Origin: Streptomyces sp. T39
GTDB lineage: Bacteria; Actinomycetota; Actinomycetes; Streptomycetales; Streptomycetaceae
Length of the DNA: 52,763 bases
Direction of reading: 5' to 3'
Assembly: GCF_008042045.1 (NCBI RefSeq)
Contig: NZ_RDBP01000037.1
Span: forward strand, 475,494-528,256
The position numbers and the translations under genes are program-made. Positions 17,076 to 23,679 of the stretch are shown here, in pieces (positions within the stretch are counted from its first letter, which is position 1; each line of letters opens with the position of its first letter). The notes below the pieces were generated by a model that was not told the DNA's origin, searched no databases, and worked only from the letters and a program-made list of their open reading frames with translations.

Positions 17076-17099
17076 ATGGCAATTCTCCTTGTGCCTTAG
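17076..17099 (+). CDS. Putative leaderless 7-codon leader peptide (MAILLVP)
   Basis: ATG to TAG, 7 sense codons, beginning at the predicted transcription start of the ABC-F mRNA and ending 63 nt before its GTG. Upstream short ORFs before antibiotic-resistance ABC-F genes are known to sense stalled ribosomes, and a leader role here is inference. The stretch between peptide and gene is pyrimidine-rich near the GTG, with GGAG as ribosome site. Confidence 0.4.
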   Translation: MAILLVP

Positions 17100-17162
17100 A
17101 CGGCGTCGAAGCGTCGCTCACCCGTCCCTTCCGCCGTCCATACCGCCCTGGAGTCTTCCCCC

Positions 17163-18761
17163 GTGATCACCGCATCCGGTATCGAGCTGCGCGCAGGCGC
17201 ACGCGTCCTCATCGAATCCGCCTCCTTCCGCATCGCCAAGGGCGACCGCATCGGTCTCGTCGGCCGCAACGGCGCAGGCAAGACCACCCTCACCAAGTGC
17301 CTGGCCGGCGAGGGCATCCCCGCGGCCGGCACGATCACCCGCTCCGGCGAGGTCGGCTACCTCCCGCAGGACCCCCGCACCGGTGACCTCGACGTGCTCG
17401 CCCGCGACCGGATCCTGTCCGCCCGCGGCCTGGACGCCCTGATCCGCAAGATGCGCATGAACGAGGAGCGCATCGCCACCGGCCAGGGCGCGACCCGCGA
17501 CAAGGCGCTGCGGCAGTACGAGCGCCAGGAGACCGAGTTCCTCACCAAGGGCGGGTACGCCGCGGAGGCCGAGGCCGCCACGATCGCCGCCGCGCTGGGC
17601 CTGCCCGACCGGGTGCTCGGCCAGCCGCTGCACACGCTCTCCGGCGGTCAGCGCCGCCGTGTCGAGCTCGCCCGGATCCTGTTCTCGGACGCCGACACCC
17701 TGCTCCTCGACGAGCCGACCAACCACCTCGACGCCGACTCGATCGTCTGGCTGCGCGACTACCTGAAGACCTACCGCGGCGGGTTCATCGTCATCTCCCA
17801 CGACGTCGACCTCGTCGAGACGGTGGTCAACAAGGTGTTCTACCTCGACGCCAACCGCTCGCAGATCGACGTCTACAACATGGGCTGGAAGCTCTACCAG
17901 CAGCAGCGCGAGGCCGACGAGAAGCGCCGCAGGCGCGAGCGCCAGAACGCCGAGAAGAAGGCCGCCGCCCTCAACTCGCAGGCCGACAAGATGCGCGCCA
18001 AGGCGACCAAGACCGTCGCCGCGCAGAACATGGCCCGCCGCGCCGAGCGGCTGCTGGCCGGCCTCGACGACGTCCGGGTCGCCGACAAGGTCGCCAAGCT
18101 GCGCTTCCCCGACCCCGCGCCCTGCGGCAGGACACCGCTGACCGCCGAGGGCCTGTCGAAGTCGTACGGCTCCCTGGAGATCTTCACCGACGTCGACCTG
18201 GCCATCGACAAGGGCTCCCGGGTCGTCATCCTCGGCCTCAACGGCGCCGGCAAGACCACCCTGCTGCGGCTGCTCGCGGGTGTGGAGCAGCCGGACACGG
18301 GCCAGGTCACCCCGGGCCACGGCCTCAAGCTCGGCTACTACGCCCAGGAGCACGAGACCCTGGACCCGGACCGCACGGTCCTGGAGAACATGCGCTCCTC
18401 CGCGCCCGATCTCGACCTGGTCGAGGTGCGCAAGACCCTCGGGTCCTTCCTCTTCTCCGGCGACGACGTCGACAAGCCGGCCGGTGTGCTGTCCGGCGGC
18501 GAGAAGACCCGTCTCGCGCTCGCCACCCTGGTCGTCTCCTCGGCGAACGTCCTGCTGCTCGACGAGCCCACCAACAACCTCGACCCGGCCAGCCGCGAGG
18601 AGATCCTCGGTGCGCTGCGCACCTACAAGGGCGCCGTCATCCTCGTCACCCACGACGAGGGCGCCGTCGAGGCGCTGGAGCCGGAGCGGATCATCCTGCT
18701 GCCGGACGGCGTGGAGGACCTGTGGGGCGCGGACTACGCGGACCTGGTGGCCCTCGCCTGA
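17163..18761 (+). CDS. ABC-F family ATPase (ribosome-associated)
   Basis: 532 aa, two ABC domains and no membrane segments. Domain 1 has GRNGAGKTTL (about 35-43) and LSGGQRRRVELARIL, then LLLDEPTNHLD. The interdomain linker is a charged coiled coil (QQQREADEKRRRRERQNAEKK). Domain 2 has GLNGAGKTTL and LSGGEKTRLALATL, then LLLDEPTNNLD. ABC-F proteins act on the ribosomal E site, as translation factors or antibiotic protection proteins; which applies here is not decided by sequence. GTG start. The gbn-like gene follows about 350 nt downstream on the same strand. Confidence 0.92.
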   Translation: MITASGIELRAGARVLIESASFRIAKGDRIGLVGRNGAGKTTLTKCLAGEGIPAAGTITRSGEVGYLPQDPRTGDLDVLARDRILSARGLDALIRKMRMNEERIATGQGATRDKALRQYERQETEFLTKGGYAAEAEAATIAAALGLPDRVLGQPLHTLSGGQRRRVELARILFSDADTLLLDEPTNHLDADSIVWLRDYLKTYRGGFIVISHDVDLVETVVNKVFYLDANRSQIDVYNMGWKLYQQQREADEKRRRRERQNAEKKAAALNSQADKMRAKATKTVAAQNMARRAERLLAGLDDVRVADKVAKLRFPDPAPCGRTPLTAEGLSKSYGSLEIFTDVDLAIDKGSRVVILGLNGAGKTTLLRLLAGVEQPDTGQVTPGHGLKLGYYAQEHETLDPDRTVLENMRSSAPDLDLVEVRKTLGSFLFSGDDVDKPAGVLSGGEKTRLALATLVVSSANVLLLDEPTNNLDPASREEILGALRTYKGAVILVTHDEGAVEALEPERIILLPDGVEDLWGADYADLVALA

Positions 18762-19114
18762 CGCGCGCCGGGGCCCGGTGGGGCCCCGATGATCCACTCC
18801 GTATGGATCATTCGGCCTACGAGTGCTCCGTCATCTGTGTGAGGACGTCTCGTACCGCGGCGTGGCGTGTGGCGGACGGGTGCGCTCCGCTCCCTGCCCC
18901 GGCCTTGCCGCAGAAGGCGCCGCTGACCAGCAATTTCGGCCCCGCGGCTGGATCTTTTCGTCGGTGGACACGAGTGGAATATTGCATTCCGGTCGTGATG
19001 ACCGGGCGTCCCGTTCCCAAGCGTTCCGTACTGACCCTGTCGAATGGGTGGCCAGGATGCCCGGGAGGGGTGATCATGAGAAGTCCAGAGCGCACTTCCC
19101 ATGAGGAGGCACGG
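18762..19114 (+). other. Gene-free stretch upstream of the gbn-like gene
   Basis: 353 nt, locally AT-richer than the surroundings. It holds a paired-GATC dyad (18789-18811) just after the ABC-F gene and a small GGAAT/ATTCC dyad near 18980-18996. No ORF in it looks coding. The gbn promoter probably lies here, but I cannot place it. Confidence 0.5.
18789..18811. promoter_or_regulatory. Paired-GATC dyad
   Basis: ATGATCCA (18789-18796) and TGGATCAT (18804-18811), perfect 8-bp arms with a 7-nt loop. Each arm holds a GATC and the two are 15 nt apart. It could be a terminator stem or a binding site for the GATC-binding protein encoded next door. Confidence 0.4.
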
Positions 19115-19336
19115 GTGGCCGAGACTCTGAAGAAGGGCAGCCGGGTGACCGGCGCCGCGCGCGACAAGCTCGCGGCAGACCTGAAGAAGAAGTACGACTC
19201 CGGGGCGAGCATCCGGGCGCTGGCCGAGGAAACCGGCCGCTCCTACGGATTCGTCCATCGGATGCTCAGTGAGTCCGGAGTCGTCCTGCGTGGACGCGGC
19301 GGAGCGACGCGGGGCAAGAAGGCCGCGTCGGCCTGA
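19115..19336 (+). CDS. gbn: Gbn-like small nucleoid-associated DNA-binding protein
   Basis: 73-residue basic protein from GTG 19115 (GAGGAGG 6 nt upstream). It is a single Lsr2-like helix-turn-helix region: DKLAADLKKKYDSGASIRALAEETGRSYGFVHRMLSESGV. A Gly/Arg/Lys tail (RGRGGATRGKKAASA) follows. It matches what I know of the Streptomyces GATC-binding nucleoid-associated protein Gbn (SCO1839 type), which coats the chromosome and affects development. The longer open reading to 18722 is unlikely to be translated. Confidence 0.85.
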   Translation: MAETLKKGSRVTGAARDKLAADLKKKYDSGASIRALAEETGRSYGFVHRMLSESGVVLRGRGGATRGKKAASA

Positions 19337-19387
19337 CCTCCGCAACAGCAGAAAGGCTCCTTCGGTACACCGGTTCTTCTGCGGTGG

Positions 19388-19419
19388 CCACCCGGGCGGC
19401 CGGTCGGCCCCCCGGGTGG
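19388..19419 (+). terminator. Terminator after gbn
   Basis: CCACCCGGG (19388-19396) pairs with CCCGGGTGG (19411-19419), with an inner GC-rich loop, about 50 nt after the gbn stop. Confidence 0.55.
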
Positions 19420-19475
19420 TTACTGTGCAGTAGCTCATTTCCACGGGCATCACTGCACCGAACCGGAGGCGTCCC

Positions 19476-20267
19476 ATGACTTCGCTCGACCCTGTGCTGG
19501 ACAAGGACGGCGTACGACTCACCGTCGACGGCGCCGTCGCCACGGTGACCCTGACCAAGCCGGACAAGCGCAACGCCCAGGACTTCGCGCTGTGGCGGGC
19601 GTTGACGCAGGCCGGCCGGTCGCTGCCGGGCGACGTGCGGGTCGTGGTGCTGCGCGGCGAGGGCAAGTCCTTCTCCGCGGGGCTCGACCGGCAGGCCTTC
19701 ACCCCCGAGGGCTTCGACGGCGAGCCGTCGTTCATCGACCTGGCGCGCGGGACCGACGCGGAGACCGACGCCGCCATCGCCGCGTTCCAGGAGGCGTTCA
19801 CCTGGTGGCGGCGGCCGGACATCGTCACGATCGCCGCGGTCCAGGGGCACGCGATCGGCGCCGGCTTCCAGCTCGCCCTCGCCTGTGACCTGCGGGTCGT
19901 GGCCGAGGACGTGCAGTTCGCCATGCGCGAGACCGCGCTCGGCCTGGTGCCCGACCTGACGGGCACCCACCCCCTGGTGTCCCTCGTCGGCTACGCCCGC
20001 GCGCTGGAGATCTGCGCGACGGGGCGCTTCGTCCACGCCGAGGAGGCCGAACGCACCGGGCTCGCCAACCTCGTCGTCCCGGGCGCGGAACTCGACGCCG
20101 CCGTGCGCGACCTCGCCGCGGCGCTCCTCGCCGCGCCCCGCGACGCCGTCATCGAGACCAAGGCGCTGCTCCAGGGCGCCGCCGGGCGCACCTACGACGA
20201 GCAGCGCGCCGCCGAGCGCGCCGCGCAGACCCGCCGGCTGCGCGATCTCGCGGGCCTCTCCGACTGA
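19476..20267 (+). CDS. Enoyl-CoA hydratase/isomerase family protein
   Basis: 263-residue crotonase-fold enzyme. It shows the oxyanion-hole segment VVVLRGEGKSFSAGLDRQAF, the second oxyanion glycine region IAAVQGHAIGAGFQLALACDLRV, and MRETALGLVPDLTGTHPLVSLVGYARALEI in the catalytic-residue region. One of the two usual catalytic glutamates appears as E in RETALG; the second position is aspartate (VPDLTG), so hydratase activity is uncertain. Shine-Dalgarno CCGGAGG precedes the ATG. Confidence 0.88.
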   Translation: MTSLDPVLDKDGVRLTVDGAVATVTLTKPDKRNAQDFALWRALTQAGRSLPGDVRVVVLRGEGKSFSAGLDRQAFTPEGFDGEPSFIDLARGTDAETDAAIAAFQEAFTWWRRPDIVTIAAVQGHAIGAGFQLALACDLRVVAEDVQFAMRETALGLVPDLTGTHPLVSLVGYARALEICATGRFVHAEEAERTGLANLVVPGAELDAAVRDLAAALLAAPRDAVIETKALLQGAAGRTYDEQRAAERAAQTRRLRDLAGLSD

Positions 20268-20311
20268 AACGGCCCCACGCGGCCGGCACCGGCCGGTGGC
20301 TGCCGGACCCC

Positions 20312-20353
20312 GTGGCCCGGACGCGCGGCGAGAACGCCGCGCGTCCGGGCCAC
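20312..20353 (+). terminator. Strong terminator after the enoyl-CoA hydratase gene
   Basis: 19-bp perfect stem (20312-20330 with 20335-20353) closed by an AGAA tetraloop, 45 nt after the stop codon. Confidence 0.8.
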
Positions 20354-20440
20354 CGCCTTGTGCGGGCAAACGGGTGGCGCCGTTCCTCCGGTCCGCCGCA
20401 TCCCCGGAGCGCGACGGGGCAGCCGCACTTAGTGTGGGCA

Positions 20441-20475
20441 GGGGCTCTGCCCCGTGTCCGGTCCGGACACGGGGC
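20441..20475 (+). promoter_or_regulatory. Overlapping alternative hairpins upstream of the Asp23 operon
   Basis: A near-perfect palindrome (20449-20461 with 20463-20475, 13-bp arms, one central base) shares its GCCCC with an upstream partner GGGGC (20441-20445). The middle segment can therefore pair with either side. It lies 48 nt before the first Asp23 gene. It could be an operator or an RNA switch; neither is shown. Confidence 0.45.
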
Positions 20476-20522
20476 GGGATCAGGCCCGGGGGAGGAATTC
20501 CACACCCGGAAAGGATCACGCG

Positions 20523-21005
20523 ATGAGCGAGTCAGGTGACCGCCGGCCCCTTGGGGCAGGCGACCAGACGGGTGACTCCCGCAGGACGTCCGTCAGCAAG
20601 CGTCCCGAGGCCGGTGTGCGCGGACGCACGACCATCGCCGACGGGGTCGTCGAGAAGATCGCGGGCCTCGCCGCACGGGACGTCGTCGGCGTGCACGCGA
20701 TGGGCAGCGGCCTCTCCCGCACCTTCGGCGCGGTACGCGACCGTGTCCCCGGCGGCGGCAGCGGACGGTCCAACGTCAGCCGCGGGGTCAAGGCGGAGGT
20801 CGGCGAGGTCCAGACGGCCCTCGACCTGGAGATCGTCGTCGAGTACGGGGTGTCCATCTCGGAGGTCGCGCGTGCCGTACGGGAGAACGTCGTCGGTGCC
20901 GTCGAACGGATGACCGGTCTCGAAGTCGTCGAGGTGAACATCGCCGTCAGCGATGTGAAGCTGCCCGACGAGGAAGAGGACGAGCCGGAGCAGCGTCTCC
21001 AGTAG
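20523..21005 (+). CDS. Asp23/Gls24-family envelope stress protein
   Basis: 160 aa from ATG 20523 (AAAGGA upstream). A disordered N-terminus of about 30 residues leads into the Asp23 domain: GRTTIADGVVEKIAGLAARDVVGVHAMG, then TALDLEIVVEYGVSISEVARAVRENVVGAVERMTGLEVVEVNIAVSDV with small tiling breaks. The tail is acidic (DEEEDEPEQ). Asp23 proteins assemble at the inner face of the membrane through the anchor AmaP; an AmaP-like gene lies three genes downstream. First gene of a five-gene set. Confidence 0.88.
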   Translation: MSESGDRRPLGAGDQTGDSRRTSVSKRPEAGVRGRTTIADGVVEKIAGLAARDVVGVHAMGSGLSRTFGAVRDRVPGGGSGRSNVSRGVKAEVGEVQTALDLEIVVEYGVSISEVARAVRENVVGAVERMTGLEVVEVNIAVSDVKLPDEEEDEPEQRLQ

Positions 21006-21016
21006 AGGAGCTCCAC

Positions 21017-21208
21017 ATGAGCATGGCCGTGGTCGGCATGGTGGTCGGCATGGCTCTCGGATTCGCCGGATACTTCGGCGGATTCGGGGCGTTCGTACTG
21101 GTCGCCGCCCTGGGGGCGGTCGGCTTCGTGGTGGGCCGGTTCCTCGAGGGCGATCTCGAGGCGGGCGACTTCTTCCGGGGCCGCGATCGCGGCGAGAGGC
21201 AGAGGTGA
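21017..21208 (+). CDS. Small membrane protein of the Asp23 module (DUF2273-like)
   Basis: 63 aa with a long Gly-rich hydrophobic span (VVGMVVGMALGFAGYFGG, then FVLVAALGAVGFVVGRFLEG) forming one or two membrane helices, followed by a charged tail (DFFRGRDRGERQR). It resembles DUF2273 proteins, which accompany Asp23. It follows the first Asp23 gene by 11 nt with a GAGGAG ribosome site. Confidence 0.8.
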   Translation: MSMAVVGMVVGMALGFAGYFGGFGAFVLVAALGAVGFVVGRFLEGDLEAGDFFRGRDRGERQR

Positions 21209-21211
21209 TCC

Positions 21212-21586
21212 GTGATGACGGCCGCTGAGGGCTCCGCCGGAGGCGGGGGACGCGTGGCGGCCGCCGAACGCGGATCGACCACCGTCGCCGATCGTGTCGT
21301 GGCGAAGATCGCCGCCCAGGCCGCACGCGAGGCACTGGGCACAGTCCCCCCGGGCGGCGCGGCGCCGCACGCCGCCGTCGTGGTGCGCCACGACACCGCC
21401 CAGGTGCGCGTCAGCCTTGAACTCGACTACCCCTCCGACATCGGCGAGCGGTGCGCCTCCGTCCGCCGCCGTGTCACCGAACGGGTGACGACCCTGGCCG
21501 GCATGGACGTACCCGAGGTCGCGGTGCAGGTGGAGCGTCTGCACTCGCTCCACACGCGGCGCGGGGCGAAGGAGAGGATCCGATGA
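21212..21586 (+). CDS. Second Asp23/Gls24-like protein
   Basis: 124 aa. It has a Gly-rich N-terminus, then GSTTVADRVVAKIAAQAAREALG, a shortened middle, and QVRVSLELDYPSDIGERCASVRRRVTERVTTLAGMDVPEVAVQVERL in pieces, which is the C-terminal half of an Asp23 domain. It is a divergent paralogue of the first gene and lacks the acidic tail. Starts GTG 21212 and ATG 21215 are both possible. Its TGA overlaps the next ATG (ATGA). Confidence 0.78.
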   Translation: MMTAAEGSAGGGGRVAAAERGSTTVADRVVAKIAAQAAREALGTVPPGGAAPHAAVVVRHDTAQVRVSLELDYPSDIGERCASVRRRVTERVTTLAGMDVPEVAVQVERLHSLHTRRGAKERIR

Positions 21587-22263
21587 CCGAGCCGGAGCCC
21601 CCGGGCGGCGAAGGAGCCTCGGAGGCGGGACGGCCCGTCGCCGGGACGGACCAGTCCGCCGTCGCCGGGACGGACCAGTCCGCCGTCGACCACCGGCCGG
21701 CACCCGCGGGGAAGGTCGCCACCGGACGCTTCTGGTCCGCACGGCGCGTCCCCGCCGCGCTGGTCGCGGCCGTCGTGCTCGGCGCCGCCGGCCTCCTGCT
21801 CTACGACGTCGCCGCGGTACGCGCCGACCGGCCCGCCATGGAGTGGCGGCGCCGGCTCGCCGACCACCTGGCCGACTGGCGGCTGGACGAGGTGGGGGTG
21901 CTCGCGGTCTCCGCCGCCGTCGCGCTCCTCGGTGTGCTGCTCCTCGCCCTGGCCCTCACGCCCGGGCTGCGGGCCCTGCTGACCATGCGGCCCGGCCGCG
22001 CCGGGGTGCGCGCCGCGCTCGACCGGGACGCCGCCGCGCTCGTCCTGCGGGACCGGGCGATGGAGGTCTCGGGTGTCCAGTCCGTCCGGGTGAAGATGCG
22101 GCGCTCCAAGGCGTCGGTGCGGGCCCGGTCGCATTTCCGGCCCGTGGACGAGGTACGCGCCGATCTCGACAAGGCCCTCGGCGCGGGGCTGAAGGAACTC
22201 GGTCTCGCCCGGCCGCCGGCCCTCGCCGTCCGCGTGGGACGGCCGCCGGCCGGGAAGAAGTGA
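21583..22263 (+). CDS. DUF6286-type membrane protein of the Asp23 module
   Basis: 226 aa. A hydrophilic N-terminus of about 50 residues carries a perfect duplication (VAGTDQSA twice). Two membrane helices follow (VPAALVAAVVLGAAGLLLYDV and VGVLAVSAAVALLGVLLLALAL) on either side of a WRRRLADHLADWRLD loop. A C-terminal cytosolic domain (DRDAAALVLRDRAMEVSGV, VKMRRSKASVRARSHFRP) resembles the soluble domain of the AmaP-like gene that follows. It overlaps the upstream gene by 4 nt. Confidence 0.78.
   Translation: MTEPEPPGGEGASEAGRPVAGTDQSAVAGTDQSAVDHRPAPAGKVATGRFWSARRVPAALVAAVVLGAAGLLLYDVAAVRADRPAMEWRRRLADHLADWRLDEVGVLAVSAAVALLGVLLLALALTPGLRALLTMRPGRAGVRAALDRDAAALVLRDRAMEVSGVQSVRVKMRRSKASVRARSHFRPVDEVRADLDKALGAGLKELGLARPPALAVRVGRPPAGKK
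21637..21684 (+). repeat. 24-bp perfect tandem duplication
   Basis: Two identical 24-bp units (21637-21660 and 21661-21684) encode VAGTDQSA twice in the disordered N-terminus of the DUF6286-type protein. The frame is kept, so unit number could vary without breaking the gene. Confidence 0.9.
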
Positions 22264-22269
22264 GGACAC

Positions 22270-22851
22270 ATGCTGCGCGCTGTGAACCGGGTCGTGCTGG
22301 CCCTTGCCGGGCTGGTGCTCCTGTGTACGGGAGGGGCGGTGGTCGCCGCCGGAGCCGGTCTGGACGTCCCCTCGTGGTGGCCCTGGTCGGGCCCTGACGA
22401 CGTCCTGCTCAGCGACGCGGACCGCACCCGCTGGCGGGACGAGGGCTGGTGGTGGCCGGTGGTCATCGCCGTGCTGGCCGTCCTCGTGGTGCTCGCCCTG
22501 TGGTGGCTGCTCGCCCAACTGCGCCGCGCCCGGCTCTCCGAGGTCCTGGTGGACAGCGGCGACGGCGAGGGCGCGGTGCTGCGGGGGCGTGCCCTGGAGG
22601 ACGCGATGGCGGCCGAGGCCGGGTCCCTGGAGGGCGTCTCCCACGCCCGGGTGCGGCTGGCCGGCCGCCGCAGGACCGCCCCCGAGGCGAGGGTCCTGCT
22701 CCGCCTGGAGCCGCACGCCGCTCCCGCCGAGACACTGACCCGGCTCGTCGACGAGGCGGTCGGGCACGCCGGCCGGTCCGCGGGCCTGTCCGAGTTGCCG
22801 GCCGAGGCCAGGCTGAGGGTGTCGAAGCACGGGGCGCAGCGGGTGACCTGA
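22270..22851 (+). CDS. amaP: Alkaline shock response membrane anchor AmaP-like protein
   Basis: 193 aa. The first helix is NRVVLALAGLVLLCTGGAVVAAGA, a short outside loop is rich in Trp (PSWWPWSG, GWWWP), and a second helix is VVIAVLAVLVVLALWWLLAQL. A C-terminal soluble domain begins SEVLVDSGDGEGAVLRGRALEDAMAAEAGSLEGV in segments. This matches the AmaP layout that tethers Asp23 to the membrane. It ends the five-gene module and is followed by a terminator. Confidence 0.82.
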   Translation: MLRAVNRVVLALAGLVLLCTGGAVVAAGAGLDVPSWWPWSGPDDVLLSDADRTRWRDEGWWWPVVIAVLAVLVVLALWWLLAQLRRARLSEVLVDSGDGEGAVLRGRALEDAMAAEAGSLEGVSHARVRLAGRRRTAPEARVLLRLEPHAAPAETLTRLVDEAVGHAGRSAGLSELPAEARLRVSKHGAQRVT

Positions 22852-22876
22852 CGGCCCCACGCCGGTCCGCACGACA

Positions 22877-22914
22877 CGGGACGCGGCCCCTCCCCCGGGA
22901 GGAGCCGCGTCCCG
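22877..22914. terminator. Bidirectional terminator between amaP and the SDR gene
   Basis: CGGGACGCGGC and GCCGCGTCCCG outer arms with an inner CCTCCC/GGGAGG stem, placed between convergent gene ends at 22851 and 22920. Confidence 0.8.
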
Positions 22915-22919
22915 GTGCG

Positions 22920-23675
22920 TCAGAAGCCGTGCCGGGAGCCGCCGTCCACGGGCACCATCACGCCCGTCAGGTACGAGGCGGCGGGGGACAGCAGGAACGC
23001 CGCCACCTTGCCGAACTCCTCCGGGGTCCCGTACCGGCGCAGCGGGATGCGGGACTCGTTCGCGGCACGGGCCGCCTCCGGGTCGCCGGAGAGCGCGTCG
23101 AGCTCGCGGACCCGGTCGGTGTCGATGCGCGACGGCAGCACACCGACCACCCGGATGCCCCGCGGCCCCAGTTCGTCCGAGAGGGACTTGGCGAAGCCGG
23201 CGAGACCCGGCCGCAGGCCGTTGGAGATGGTCAGGCCCGCGATGGGCTCGTGGACGGAGCCGGACAGCACGAAGCCGATCACCCCGCCGTCGGAGAGTTC
23301 GGCGGCCGCCGTGCGGGCCAGACGCACCGCGCCGAGGAAGACCGACTCGAACGCCGACTGCCACTGCGCGTCCGTGGTGTCGGCGACGAAGCCCGGCGCC
23401 GGACCGCCCACGCTGATCAGCACGCCGTCGAAGCGGCCGAAGTGGGCCCGGGCCGCCGCGATCAGACGCCCGGCGCCCTCCGGGTCGGCGTTGTCCACGG
23501 CGAGCCCCACCGCGTCCGGTCCGAGCCCGGCCGCCGCGTCGGCGACCGTCTTCTCGTCCCGTCCGGTGATGACGACCTTCGCGCCGTCCGCGACGAGCTG
23601 CCGGGCCGAGGCGTTGCCCAGCCCCCGGGAGCCGCCGGTGACGACGTAGACGCGGTCCTTCAGTCCAAGATCCAT
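22920..23675 (-). CDS. SDR-family protein with altered catalytic motif
   Basis: 251-residue Rossmann protein. The NAD(P) motif is TGGSRGLG (13-20) and the C-terminus is FLLSPAASYLTGVMVPVDGG. The usual YxxxK catalytic pair is absent: aligned on the following GLAGFAKSL, the segment is SNGLR, giving Ser151 for Tyr and Arg155 for Lys. Classical dehydrogenase or reductase chemistry is therefore doubtful, though a re-purposed active site is possible. It is separated by 4 nt from the GH15 gene upstream on the same strand, so the two are probably one transcript. Confidence 0.85.
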   Translation of the reverse strand: MDLGLKDRVYVVTGGSRGLGNASARQLVADGAKVVITGRDEKTVADAAAGLGPDAVGLAVDNADPEGAGRLIAAARAHFGRFDGVLISVGGPAPGFVADTTDAQWQSAFESVFLGAVRLARTAAAELSDGGVIGFVLSGSVHEPIAGLTISNGLRPGLAGFAKSLSDELGPRGIRVVGVLPSRIDTDRVRELDALSGDPEAARAANESRIPLRRYGTPEEFGKVAAFLLSPAASYLTGVMVPVDGGSRHGF

Positions 23676-23679
23676 GGCC

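Noticed and set aside
21212..21586. Sigma factor or phage gene within the Asp23 module.
   Set aside because: The text matches a divergent Asp23 half-domain; there are no sigma region 2 or 4 motifs.
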